Below are positions 26,292-34,696 of a stretch of 64,000 nucleotides of DNA, in pieces; the first letter of the stretch is position 1, and every line of letters starts with the position of its first letter. Origin of the DNA: Lutibacter profundi (lineage in GTDB: Bacteria; Bacteroidota; Bacteroidia; Flavobacteriales; Flavobacteriaceae); the NCBI RefSeq assembly GCF_001543325.1, contig NZ_CP013355.1, forward strand, positions 2,572,001 through 2,636,000. The letters are read 5' to 3'. The notes beneath the pieces were generated by a model that was given only the letters and a program-made list of their open reading frames with translations, had not been told where the DNA came from and made no database searches. The position numbers and the translations under genes are program-made.

Positions 26292-27884
26292 ATGAGAAAA
26301 ATACTTTTGTTTTTTTTGATGATTTCTTCAACATTAATAGCTCAAAATACTGTTAAAGTTGATTTAAGTAGTCCAAATGCTACAATATATACACATCTTT
26401 ATTTTTTACAACCAGACTCCTATGAGCCTGAAAAAGCAGCAGCATCTATTTACGGTTATGAAGGAGAAGAAGCACAAGATATAGCTCTAAAATTAAAGAA
26501 AATTTTAGATGGAAAAGGACTAAAAGTAGATTTTAGCAAAGTGCCTACTGATAAAAATTATTCGGATACTATAGGATATAAAATAGGGCATAGATATGTG
26601 CTATTTCCGTATCAGATACCACAAATATATGTCGAAAAAATAGGAGAAAAATGGTACTATTCTAAAGAAACGGCAAGTCAAGTTAATACGTTATATAGAA
26701 GTATATATCCTTGGTATAGTGAAAAATTGCAGCAAGTAATTCCAAACTTTGGGCATTATAAACTTTTTAAAATTGAATTATGGCAGTATTTAGGCTTACT
26801 ATTGCTTATAACAATTTGCGTGTTTTTATTTTTTGTGCTACGTAAAATAATATACTATACTCTTCGGAAACTGCAATTTAAAATTTTAAAGAAGTCCAAT
26901 AAGAATATAAATTTGGCATTGAAAAAATTAACAAGGCCAATTGTATTGTTAATTTTAATTTGGCTTTTAAAAAAGATAGTACCTTCATTTTTACTTGATT
27001 TAGACATAAATGCTGCTCTATTTTTAGCTTTAAACATAATGACAACTGTTTTTTGGATTTATGTATTTTTAAAATTGGTAAAAGTATTTATGAGTATTTA
27101 TGCAGATTTTGCGGAATCTACACATAATAAACTTGATGATCAATTAGTTCCAATATTGCAAAATTTTTTAACAGGAGTTGTCATTTTCTTAGGAATACTG
27201 AAATTACTAACCTTATTTGGTGTTGATCCTGCAGCCGTAATAGCAGGTGCTTCAATTGGGGGTATTGCAGTAGCTTTAGCATCACAAGATACCGTGAAAA
27301 ATTTGATTGGGACTATTATGATTTTTGTAGATAAACCTTTTCATATTGGGGATTGGATTGAAGCAGGAGAAGTAGTTGGAACAGTTGAAACTGTTGGTTT
27401 TAGATCTACAACTGTTAGAGCTGCTGACACATCCGTTTATCAAATACCAAATAGTACTTTGTCTGAAATGGTTGTTAACAATAAAGGATTACGCGCATAC
27501 CGTAGATATACAACTAATTTAGGATTGCGTTATGATACACCGCCAGAGTTAGTAGAAGCCTTTGTAAAAGGTGTTCGAAAAATTATTGAGTTACACCCTG
27601 ATACTAGAGAAGAAGCTTTTAATGTTGAGTTTACAGGCTTTGGAGATTCGGCTTTATTGATATTGGTGAATGTTTATTTTACGGCATTAGATTGGAGTGT
27701 TGAACAAGCGGCAAAACATAGTTTACACCTTTCAATATTAAAATTCGCAAAAGAATTAGGAGTCGATTTTGCATTTCCTTCTACAACTGTTATGATAGAA
27801 CAATTTCCTGAAAAAAAAGGATTAGCACTTAACTACGATGTTGAGAATAAAAGAATTCAACAAATAATTGATAATTTAAAATAG
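26292..27884 (+). CDS. Mechanosensitive ion channel, MscS family
   Basis: A 530-residue MscS-type channel that releases solutes on hypo-osmotic shock. It has a signal peptide (MRKILLFFLMISSTLIAQ), a periplasmic domain of about 140 residues, then transmembrane helices (about 168-190, 225-240, 250-275 and 290-310). The pore helix TM3 is recognisable (AAVIAGASIGGIAVALASQD), followed by the MscS beta domain (DKPFHIGDWIEAG, FRSTTVRAADTSVYQIPNS). The longer reading from 26253 adds a hydrophobic stretch upstream of the predicted transcript and is rejected. It may be read together with the radical SAM gene 67 bases upstream. Confidence 0.88.
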   Translation: MRKILLFFLMISSTLIAQNTVKVDLSSPNATIYTHLYFLQPDSYEPEKAAASIYGYEGEEAQDIALKLKKILDGKGLKVDFSKVPTDKNYSDTIGYKIGHRYVLFPYQIPQIYVEKIGEKWYYSKETASQVNTLYRSIYPWYSEKLQQVIPNFGHYKLFKIELWQYLGLLLLITICVFLFFVLRKIIYYTLRKLQFKILKKSNKNINLALKKLTRPIVLLILIWLLKKIVPSFLLDLDINAALFLALNIMTTVFWIYVFLKLVKVFMSIYADFAESTHNKLDDQLVPILQNFLTGVVIFLGILKLLTLFGVDPAAVIAGASIGGIAVALASQDTVKNLIGTIMIFVDKPFHIGDWIEAGEVVGTVETVGFRSTTVRAADTSVYQIPNSTLSEMVVNNKGLRAYRRYTTNLGLRYDTPPELVEAFVKGVRKIIELHPDTREEAFNVEFTGFGDSALLILVNVYFTALDWSVEQAAKHSLHLSILKFAKELGVDFAFPSTTVMIEQFPEKKGLALNYDVENKRIQQIIDNLK

Positions 27885-27910
27885 ATTTGATGAGCATAGT
27901 TAATAATTTA

Positions 27911-28045
27911 AAGAGGCTGTCTGAAAAGTGTCATTCTGAATGTAAATGAAGAATCTCCTTGAAATTAAACACTTATATATCAAGATGTTGAGATTTTTCA
28001 CTTTGTTCAAAATGACAAGTATAATTGTTTTTCAGACAGCCTCTT
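27911..28045. repeat. 135-bp hairpin element, copy 1 (MITE-like)
   Basis: Terminal inverted repeats start AAGAGGCTGTCTGAAAA; with flanking AT bases the match is 23 bp (27905-27927 and 28029-28051). The interior also pairs imperfectly (GTCATTCTGAA ... TTCAAAATGAC), so the whole unit can fold into one long hairpin. It differs from copy 2 (34516-34650) at only four positions by eye. No open reading frame. It lies between two convergent genes and may also stop transcription from both sides. Confidence 0.85.
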
Positions 28046-28056
28046 TAAATTTGCTT

Positions 28057-30567
28057 TTATCTAGGGTTTAAAATGGTATCAATACGTTTTACAATATCTT
28101 GTAAGTGATATTTTCTAAGTTTATTTGTTGTTGCGTTGGCAGCTCTTTTAGCATCTCTTTTAATGCTGTTTAATTCTCCACGAACTATAGGAATGATGTC
28201 AGACTGTTTTACGGTGACAGTTGTTCTTTTAACATAACTTGCATAACTACCAGAACTCTTTATTTTTTTAATATCTTCAGCTTTCATGATGTTTGCCAAT
28301 TTTTCAATATAGGCTCTTTGCAAATTTCTTCGGTAGGTATCAATTTTTTTTCCTGTACGTAATTCAGACCATATATTATTACGTAAATCATCCATCATTG
28401 AAACTAAGGTATAAGCATTTGAGCCATTTAGAGTCTCATTTTCAATCATTCTCGTCATTCTACCTAAATTGAGAATGTTATTTAAAGTTTTTACTTGAAT
28501 GGCTCTGATACGTTCGGTAATACCTGAATATTCAGTTCTTTCAATAATATTTTTATCAATCAACCAAGTTGGTGTTTCAAATAATTGGGTGTTTACAAAT
28601 TTCAAACAATTTTTTTGATGTTCTTTATCAACATAAGTATATACAGCACCTTCTTGATCGTACGTTTTGTAGTTTTCATATACGCCTCCAATGTTTGAAG
28701 AAACATGACCCATGTACCTATTAAATTGTGAAATTACATGACCATACATTGTTTTCAAATCATCATAATTTTTACCCTTTTCAGCAGTCCAATTAATTAA
28801 ATTAGGAACAATACGTTTTAAATTTGCAATACCATATTTACTAGCTTTAATTGCATCATCACCTAAATCTTCAGTTTGAGAGCTGGGGTCTACAACACTT
28901 CCTGCTTGTTGATGCCCAAAACGATATAAGGGATCTCCGTCATGTTCTAAAATCCAATTATCCAATGTTTCTTTTTCATCTTTTGCAGTTTTGGCATCTA
29001 AAATAGGGCGATATCCCCAACGAATTGCATATTTATCATAAACACCTATGTTTGGCATTAACGCAACTCCCTTATCTCCAGGTTGAGCAACATAATTAAA
29101 ACGAGCATAATCCATAATTGCAGGAGCTGTACCATGTTTTTTTGTAAATGTTGCTGAGCGTAAAGAATCTACAGGGTAGGCAGAACTACTTCCCATATTG
29201 TGTGGTAAACCTAATGTATGACCAACTTCGTGAGAGGAAACAAATTGTATAAGTTCACCCATAACATTGTCTTTAAATTCTGTGGTTTGTGCTTCAGGGT
29301 TTATTGCTGCTGTTTGAACAAAAAACCAACCTTTTAATAAGCTCATAACGTTGTGATACCAATTAATATCAGATTCTAAAATCTCACCAGAACGTGGGTC
29401 ACTAACGTGAGGTCCGTTTGCATTAGGTATAGGTGAAGCTAAATACCGAACTACTGAATAGCGAATATCTTCAGGACTCCACTCTGGATCTTCTTCTTTT
29501 GTAGGAGGATCTTTTGCAATTATTGCATTTTTAAATCCGGCTGCTTCAAAAGCAACTTGCCAGTTTTCAATACCTTGTTTTATATGTTTTCTCCATTTTT
29601 TTGGAGTGGCTCTATCTATATAATAAACAATTTGTTTTTTTGGTTCAACCAATTCTCCACGTTTAAACTTTTCAATATCTTCTTTTTTAACTTCCAATCG
29701 CCATCTATCTAAAAAAGTAATTTTATCACTTTTTTGAGCTTCAGAACCGTAATCTGTTTGGCTCGTAGTAAACCAACCTACTCTTTCATCAAAAATTCTA
29801 CGCTTCATAGGTTCTTTAGGCAACAATATCATAGAACTACTCATTTCTACAGAAACAATTCCTGTACTTGAGTTTGTAGGAGGAGCACTAGCAGCGTATG
29901 TTTTTACATGATGTACTTCAATATTTTTAGGGTAACTTTTTATACTTTCAATAAAAGATTTTTTAGTATCTAATTTTGTTATTTTATAACTTTTTCTAAC
30001 AGGTGAAGGCAAGCCTAATGCTTTTACATCTGTAGAAAATAATTCAGTGGCATCAATTACAGTAGCTGTTTTTTCATTGTTATAAGCTTTAATAGGAAAT
30101 GAAAACAATACAGGTTCAAAGTTTGAATTAACAACAGCCTCATGAACAGGGAGTTCTTTATCGGCAACAGTATTATAGGATACAACTCTCAATAAGACAG
30201 TTTTCCCTTTTTTTTGCCAACGTAAAACTTGTGTGTTTGTTTTTTGCCCTCCAAAACTCCTGTTATTTGAAGTGTTTTTAGCAATACGAGTTACCATTAA
30301 AAATTCTCTCTCAAAAAGTGAATCGGGTATTTCATACAAATACGTATCATCTATTGTATGAATTTTAAATAAACCATCATCGGTTTTAGCTTCTTTGGTT
30401 ACAGCCTTATTGTAAGGCTGAATGGCGTTCTTTTTTGGTTTAGGTGGTGGTGTAGGAGTTACAGCTACATCTTTTTTCCTTTTTCTCTTTTTTTGTGCTT
30501 CTACAGTTGAAGAAAAACCAATAACTAACATTAAAGTTAGTAAATTGACTAAAATTTTTTTTGGCAT
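28057..30567 (-). CDS. Zinc metalloprotease, DUF5117/DUF4953 (metzincin-like)
   Basis: A large exported zinc-dependent metalloprotease of 836 residues. It has a signal peptide ending near VEAQ (about 25), a basic Lys/Pro-rich stretch, DUF5118/DUF5117-like N-terminal regions, and the catalytic motif HEVGHTLGLPHN (HExxHxxGxxH) at about 444, with a Met-turn candidate in PAIMDYARFNY. The C-terminal part is helical. Bacteroidetes encode many paralogues of unknown substrate; export to the periplasm or outer membrane is inferred from the signal. No type IX sorting domain is present. Confidence 0.88.
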   Translation of the reverse strand: MPKKILVNLLTLMLVIGFSSTVEAQKKRKRKKDVAVTPTPPPKPKKNAIQPYNKAVTKEAKTDDGLFKIHTIDDTYLYEIPDSLFEREFLMVTRIAKNTSNNRSFGGQKTNTQVLRWQKKGKTVLLRVVSYNTVADKELPVHEAVVNSNFEPVLFSFPIKAYNNEKTATVIDATELFSTDVKALGLPSPVRKSYKITKLDTKKSFIESIKSYPKNIEVHHVKTYAASAPPTNSSTGIVSVEMSSSMILLPKEPMKRRIFDERVGWFTTSQTDYGSEAQKSDKITFLDRWRLEVKKEDIEKFKRGELVEPKKQIVYYIDRATPKKWRKHIKQGIENWQVAFEAAGFKNAIIAKDPPTKEEDPEWSPEDIRYSVVRYLASPIPNANGPHVSDPRSGEILESDINWYHNVMSLLKGWFFVQTAAINPEAQTTEFKDNVMGELIQFVSSHEVGHTLGLPHNMGSSSAYPVDSLRSATFTKKHGTAPAIMDYARFNYVAQPGDKGVALMPNIGVYDKYAIRWGYRPILDAKTAKDEKETLDNWILEHDGDPLYRFGHQQAGSVVDPSSQTEDLGDDAIKASKYGIANLKRIVPNLINWTAEKGKNYDDLKTMYGHVISQFNRYMGHVSSNIGGVYENYKTYDQEGAVYTYVDKEHQKNCLKFVNTQLFETPTWLIDKNIIERTEYSGITERIRAIQVKTLNNILNLGRMTRMIENETLNGSNAYTLVSMMDDLRNNIWSELRTGKKIDTYRRNLQRAYIEKLANIMKAEDIKKIKSSGSYASYVKRTTVTVKQSDIIPIVRGELNSIKRDAKRAANATTNKLRKYHLQDIVKRIDTILNPR

Positions 30568-30668
30568 AAATTAACGTTTATTTAATAATGAGCAATAAAA
30601 AATCGAATATATTAAACAACTCTGTAAAACTTCTTAAATATTTGTTAAAGAATATATGTTACAAGAAG

Positions 30669-31970
30669 CTAATTGTTTTTTCTTTTTTTCAACTGTTTCT
30701 TAATCTTTCTGATGGCAGATTCAATAGGTTTCTCAGGTTCAATAACATTGTATTTTCCCCAGAAATTTGGATCTGAAAACCCAGAAGATTTATCGCTCAT
30801 TATAATAGAAGATCTAAGTCTGTTTTTAGGTTTAATTAATTTTTTAGTGATGTTGTTTTTCCAATCTGTTATTGCCATTTCCATAGTTGTATAGTAAATG
30901 GTATTAAATAATCGTTTATCCCAATTAATTTTAAACCCAAGTTGAATTCTACTGTAGCCATAATACCATTTCCCGTTTTTCTCACGATAATCAATTTGAT
31001 AAGTCGCTTCTACGGGGTATACTTTAGCTCCTTTTGGTTTTTTAACAATAAAAATTCTACTTGCTTTTTCTTTGTCCTCAAGATTTAGTTTAAACTTGGC
31101 ATTGGTTAAGGCTAGTGATTGTGCATCTATGTATAATTTACCATAAAATAAAGGAGTTTTTACGTATTCTTTTTGTTTAAAATTGATTACGTAAATAGGC
31201 CTATTATCAATTTTTGTAGATTTATCAAAGGTAAAATCGTAGAGCTCTATCATATCTTTACTAAAAAATAAATCAGGATTTTTCATAACATCAATGTATA
31301 TTGAATTGTATGGACCTCCTTTAAGTTTAAAAGCAATGGTATCTAATCTTGAATAATCGGTACTTTTACGAGATTTGTACAGCTTTAAAATATCTTTTTT
31401 AGTATTAGTGTAAGGTTGTTTATTAATTTCTACAACTGCTTCTGATAGTGAAACATAACTTCTTCTCTTTTTGATAGTTTCTCTATAAAAAGCAGTCATT
31501 GTTGTTAGTTTGTCAAAATAGTTCTCCTTTTTTCTTTTTAAAACTTCTAAAATTAAAGATTGAGCATCTTTTACAACAATTTTAATTTCAGAAAGCTCTT
31601 CAATATATGTTTCAAGTTTTATGGTAGTTTTAGTTTTGAAATCAGATAAATTTAAAACTTTACTTGTGTATCCTAAGAATGAAATAGTTACATCGGAATT
31701 AGTATACTTTTTTGGTACTTTTAATAAAAATTCACCTTGTGTATTTGTAACGGTACTTATATTTGTCCCATTTACGGTTAGTGAAGCAAAAACTAATGCT
31801 TTTTTAGTTTTACTATCAACAACTTTACCTTTGTATTTTTTAAAGCTTAAAGTATCTTTTATAATTTTATTAGAGGCAAAACTTTTATTTTGAAACCCAA
31901 AACCAAACAGCAATAACAGAAGCGTGGTAGCTAGTAAATTTTGACTTAGTGTAATTGCTTGTTTTAACAT
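30669..31970 (-). CDS. Exported carboxypeptidase-regulatory-like domain protein
   Basis: A 433-residue exported protein: signal or anchor segment (about 13-33), carboxypeptidase D regulatory-like beta-sandwich (about 44-120, YKGKVVDSKTKKALVFASLTVNGT and GEFLLKVP), then a region resembling the front part of DUF5686 proteins (LEVLKRKKENYFDKLTTMTAFYRETIKKRRSYVSLSEA). It ends in a very basic tail (IRKIKKQLKKRKNN). There is no obvious outer-membrane barrel. It lies upstream of the metalloprotease on the same strand with a gap of about 100 bases. Function unknown. Confidence 0.7.
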   Translation of the reverse strand: MLKQAITLSQNLLATTLLLLLFGFGFQNKSFASNKIIKDTLSFKKYKGKVVDSKTKKALVFASLTVNGTNISTVTNTQGEFLLKVPKKYTNSDVTISFLGYTSKVLNLSDFKTKTTIKLETYIEELSEIKIVVKDAQSLILEVLKRKKENYFDKLTTMTAFYRETIKKRRSYVSLSEAVVEINKQPYTNTKKDILKLYKSRKSTDYSRLDTIAFKLKGGPYNSIYIDVMKNPDLFFSKDMIELYDFTFDKSTKIDNRPIYVINFKQKEYVKTPLFYGKLYIDAQSLALTNAKFKLNLEDKEKASRIFIVKKPKGAKVYPVEATYQIDYREKNGKWYYGYSRIQLGFKINWDKRLFNTIYYTTMEMAITDWKNNITKKLIKPKNRLRSSIIMSDKSSGFSDPNFWGKYNVIEPEKPIESAIRKIKKQLKKRKNN

Positions 31971-32148
31971 GGCCTACAAGTTTAAATTAAACATTTAGTA
32001 AGAGACACAATATAACAATTAATTTTATAAAATTAGGCTAGAGGGTTATGAAATTGTACTGTAAATAAGTAAATTAACTTTTTTTTAAGAGTATTTTGTA
32101 TCCGTATTGATAATGTGAAAAGTACACTTAAATTTTTTTTGAAGATTG

Positions 32149-34347
32149 TTAGATATTAAGCCAATATGTTAGCTTAACATTAAATGAACGAGTTCTTGGA
32201 GTAAAAACATTTTCAGTAAAGTAGTTATCGTTATAAACTACAAACAAATCTGAAAGAGGTGCAAAACGCCATTGTAATCTAGTATTTACACTAAAATTAT
32301 TTCTTTGACTGTTGTACTGAATAAAAGTAGCCCAAAATAATTTTTTATTGAAGGTAATATCCATTTTTGGACCAATGAGCCAAATTGAAGCATTTGGGTA
32401 TGGATTAGGTAAAACTATTTTATTGTAATTTAACTGAATTGAACTGGTAAAATAAGGTTGTAATCTTAAAGTTAATTGGGTTTGTATTGAGTATTTCTCA
32501 CCATTGTAAAATTTACCTACTGACGGTTTTAAATTATAAGAGAATTTTTTTCTCCTGTCTGATCTAAAAGACACATTAATACTTGTGTAATAATAATTTT
32601 TATTGTTGGGAAGTGGAATAGCTCCATCGGTTCCTGTTGGATCAAAACTATAATATAAATGTGTATACCTGTTGAGCATTTCAAATTGTAATTCAGAGGT
32701 ATTCAAAAAACTTGCTTGCCAAGCACTAATAATTGTATAATCAGAATTTTCAAAATTGAACTGAGGCTTCCATAAAAATATTGGCATAATTGAAAAACTG
32801 TGTTTTTGAACTTTTCCTTTTTCAGGCCAAAAAACACGTTCTAATCTAGGTGATATTTTAAAGATGTCTGTTCTATTAATAAAACCAAGATCTGAACGGA
32901 AATTATCACCAACATAAACGCCACTTAAACGTATTTTAAATAATCTACTGTTAAACTCTGTTGAAACGCCTGCAGAAACATCTTTACTATTTACATTGGG
33001 TGAAAATGACTTGTGAAAAAAGTATTTTCCAACCCAGCTATTATCAGAAGATGCTAATCTATAATCAATACCTAAAACTCTATTATATTTATCTTTATCT
33101 TCTAAAAAATCATAATTTTTTGTAGCTTGTTTATTAATAAACATAACACTTAAATTAGATCGGCTAAATAATTTTTGTTGTATGGTTATTACGGTATTAT
33201 TTGTAGTAGGGATATTATTCTTAAGATCTTCAGCAGTTTGCATATTTAATATTCCCAAGCGGATATTATTATTTAGTTTCCCACTTAACCTTACACCTCC
33301 AATAATATCATTTTCTATATTATTACCTTCTTTATCTGTAGCAATACCAATACGTCTTGAGAAAAAAGGATTGGCATCTCTATTATTTCCAAAATCTCCA
33401 AAAAGATCGCTGTTTTCAATAAAAAATTGTCTTCGTTCTGGTAGAGAAATTTCAAAACGAGTTAAATTTGTTACCTGCTCATCAACCTCAACTTGTGAAA
33501 AATCAGGATTTAATGTAATGTCTAAATTCATGCTATTTCCAATAGTAAATTTAGCATCACCGCCAATTTTAAAATCGTTTATAGATTTACCCGTTTCATA
33601 ATCTTTAGATACAATGGTATTAACAAAAGGTATTATGGAAATAGGAGATCTAGATTTACCTAATGGCTTCTCAAATATCATATCACCCATATATGCTAAA
33701 CTAAAAATATACTGATTTTGAGGAATGTTCATCCATGTGCTTTGCTCATTATCTTGTGTATCAAAGTGATAACTGTTAAACCTCCATTTCGTTTCTCCTT
33801 CTCGGTATTTAAATGCTGAAAGAGGAATCATCCATTCTACAGTATAATGATCTTTGTGAATTTTAGTTTCACCAATCCATTTGGTATCCCAATTTGTATT
33901 AAAACCTCTAAGTTCAGTTCCTCCACCAGAAATTAGAGCTTCTCTACGTACACCATAAGGATTTGTACCAAAGAAAAAAGCATTAGTACCATCATTAAAT
34001 GTGTCAAAAAGTAAACTTATATTATCATTTCCTGAAGCTCTAAAATCACGACGTAAAGAAGGAATTATATAATCTTCACCTTTCGCATTTACCCTCATTC
34101 CTATGTATAAGTTTTTATCATCAAATAGCATTTTAATTTCTGTTTGCTGTTTAGCTTGAATGGAGTCCGTAGGAAAGTACTGCCAGAAATTTTTTGCTGG
34201 TGCTGCTTTGCTCCAAGCAGCTTCATCTAAAACAGCGTCAATAGTAATAGGTTCATGAATATATTTTACATGTATTACTTTAGTTTTAGTTTGTGAAAAA
34301 CTTATAAAAACATTCAGTAGTGCAACAAAAATAATTAGTTTTCTCAA
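32149..34347 (-). CDS. DUF5916 outer-membrane protein with CBM9-like domain
   Basis: A protein of about 732 residues with a signal peptide (RKLIIFVALLNVFISFSQ), then a carbohydrate-binding family 9-like domain (about 30-200: PITIDAVLDEAAWSKA ... WRFNSYHFD), then DUF5916, a predicted outer-membrane beta-barrel (VDEQVTNLTRFEISLPERRQFFIEN; C-terminal strands ending FNVKLTYWLNI). Ligand unknown. There is no ATG start: a reading from TTG 34371 has its start codon inside a -7-like element (TATTTTTG, 34376-34369), so I prefer TTG at 34347, which gives a compact signal peptide. Confidence 0.75.
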   Translation of the reverse strand: MRKLIIFVALLNVFISFSQTKTKVIHVKYIHEPITIDAVLDEAAWSKAAPAKNFWQYFPTDSIQAKQQTEIKMLFDDKNLYIGMRVNAKGEDYIIPSLRRDFRASGNDNISLLFDTFNDGTNAFFFGTNPYGVRREALISGGGTELRGFNTNWDTKWIGETKIHKDHYTVEWMIPLSAFKYREGETKWRFNSYHFDTQDNEQSTWMNIPQNQYIFSLAYMGDMIFEKPLGKSRSPISIIPFVNTIVSKDYETGKSINDFKIGGDAKFTIGNSMNLDITLNPDFSQVEVDEQVTNLTRFEISLPERRQFFIENSDLFGDFGNNRDANPFFSRRIGIATDKEGNNIENDIIGGVRLSGKLNNNIRLGILNMQTAEDLKNNIPTTNNTVITIQQKLFSRSNLSVMFINKQATKNYDFLEDKDKYNRVLGIDYRLASSDNSWVGKYFFHKSFSPNVNSKDVSAGVSTEFNSRLFKIRLSGVYVGDNFRSDLGFINRTDIFKISPRLERVFWPEKGKVQKHSFSIMPIFLWKPQFNFENSDYTIISAWQASFLNTSELQFEMLNRYTHLYYSFDPTGTDGAIPLPNNKNYYYTSINVSFRSDRRKKFSYNLKPSVGKFYNGEKYSIQTQLTLRLQPYFTSSIQLNYNKIVLPNPYPNASIWLIGPKMDITFNKKLFWATFIQYNSQRNNFSVNTRLQWRFAPLSDLFVVYNDNYFTENVFTPRTRSFNVKLTYWLNI

Positions 34348-34515
34348 GGTGAAATGGTTAAGTGATTTCAAAAATAGAATAATAATCTAATTTTTTGCTG
34401 TGTTTTATGTGATTTTTATTTTAGAATAAAATATGTAGGTGGTATTTATTAAATTAGAGTGATAGTTTAATTGAATAGGTTATATTACGTAAGGTTTATT
34501 TGTGAAGACACAAAA
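34348..34515. other. Upstream part of the gap before the DUF5916 gene
   Basis: The gap to lysS is about 330 bases. Apart from the -7-like element at 34369-34376 (minus strand) and the two repeats described separately, I see no reading frame and no RNA signature. Confidence 0.4.
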
Positions 34516-34650
34516 AAGAGGCTGTCTAAAAAGTGTCATTCTGAATGTAAATGAAGAATCTCCTTGAAATTAAACACTTATATATCTAGATGTTGAGATT
34601 TTTCACTTTGTTCAAAATGACAAGTATAATTACTTTTCAGACAGCCTCTT
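34516..34650. repeat. 135-bp hairpin element, copy 2 (MITE-like)
   Basis: Same length as copy 1 (27911-28045) and about 97 percent identical by eye. Terminal inverted repeats are 19 bp with one mismatch (34516-34534 and 34632-34650). It sits downstream of lysS and upstream of the DUF5916 gene. Flanking direct repeats are not clear here, whereas copy 1 is bordered by TTTAAA on both sides of the GAGGC...GCCTC core. Confidence 0.85.
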
Positions 34651-34657
34651 ATATGAT

Positions 34658-34685
34658 GAGATTCTGAATCAAGTTCAGAATGACG
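34658..34685. repeat. REP-like 28-bp unit related to the hairpin element interior
   Basis: On the minus strand it reads CGTCATTCTGAACTTGA and on to TTCAGAATCTC, with the small hairpin CTGAA-CTTGA-TTCAG. It shares GTCATTCTGAA ... GAATCTC with the interior of the 135-bp elements and lies just after the lysS stop. Confidence 0.6.
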
Positions 34686-34696
34686 TTTTTTTTAAA

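Noticed and set aside
28057-30567. Type IX substrate status for the metzincin
   Set aside because: No C-terminal sorting domain; the C-terminus is helical and basic.
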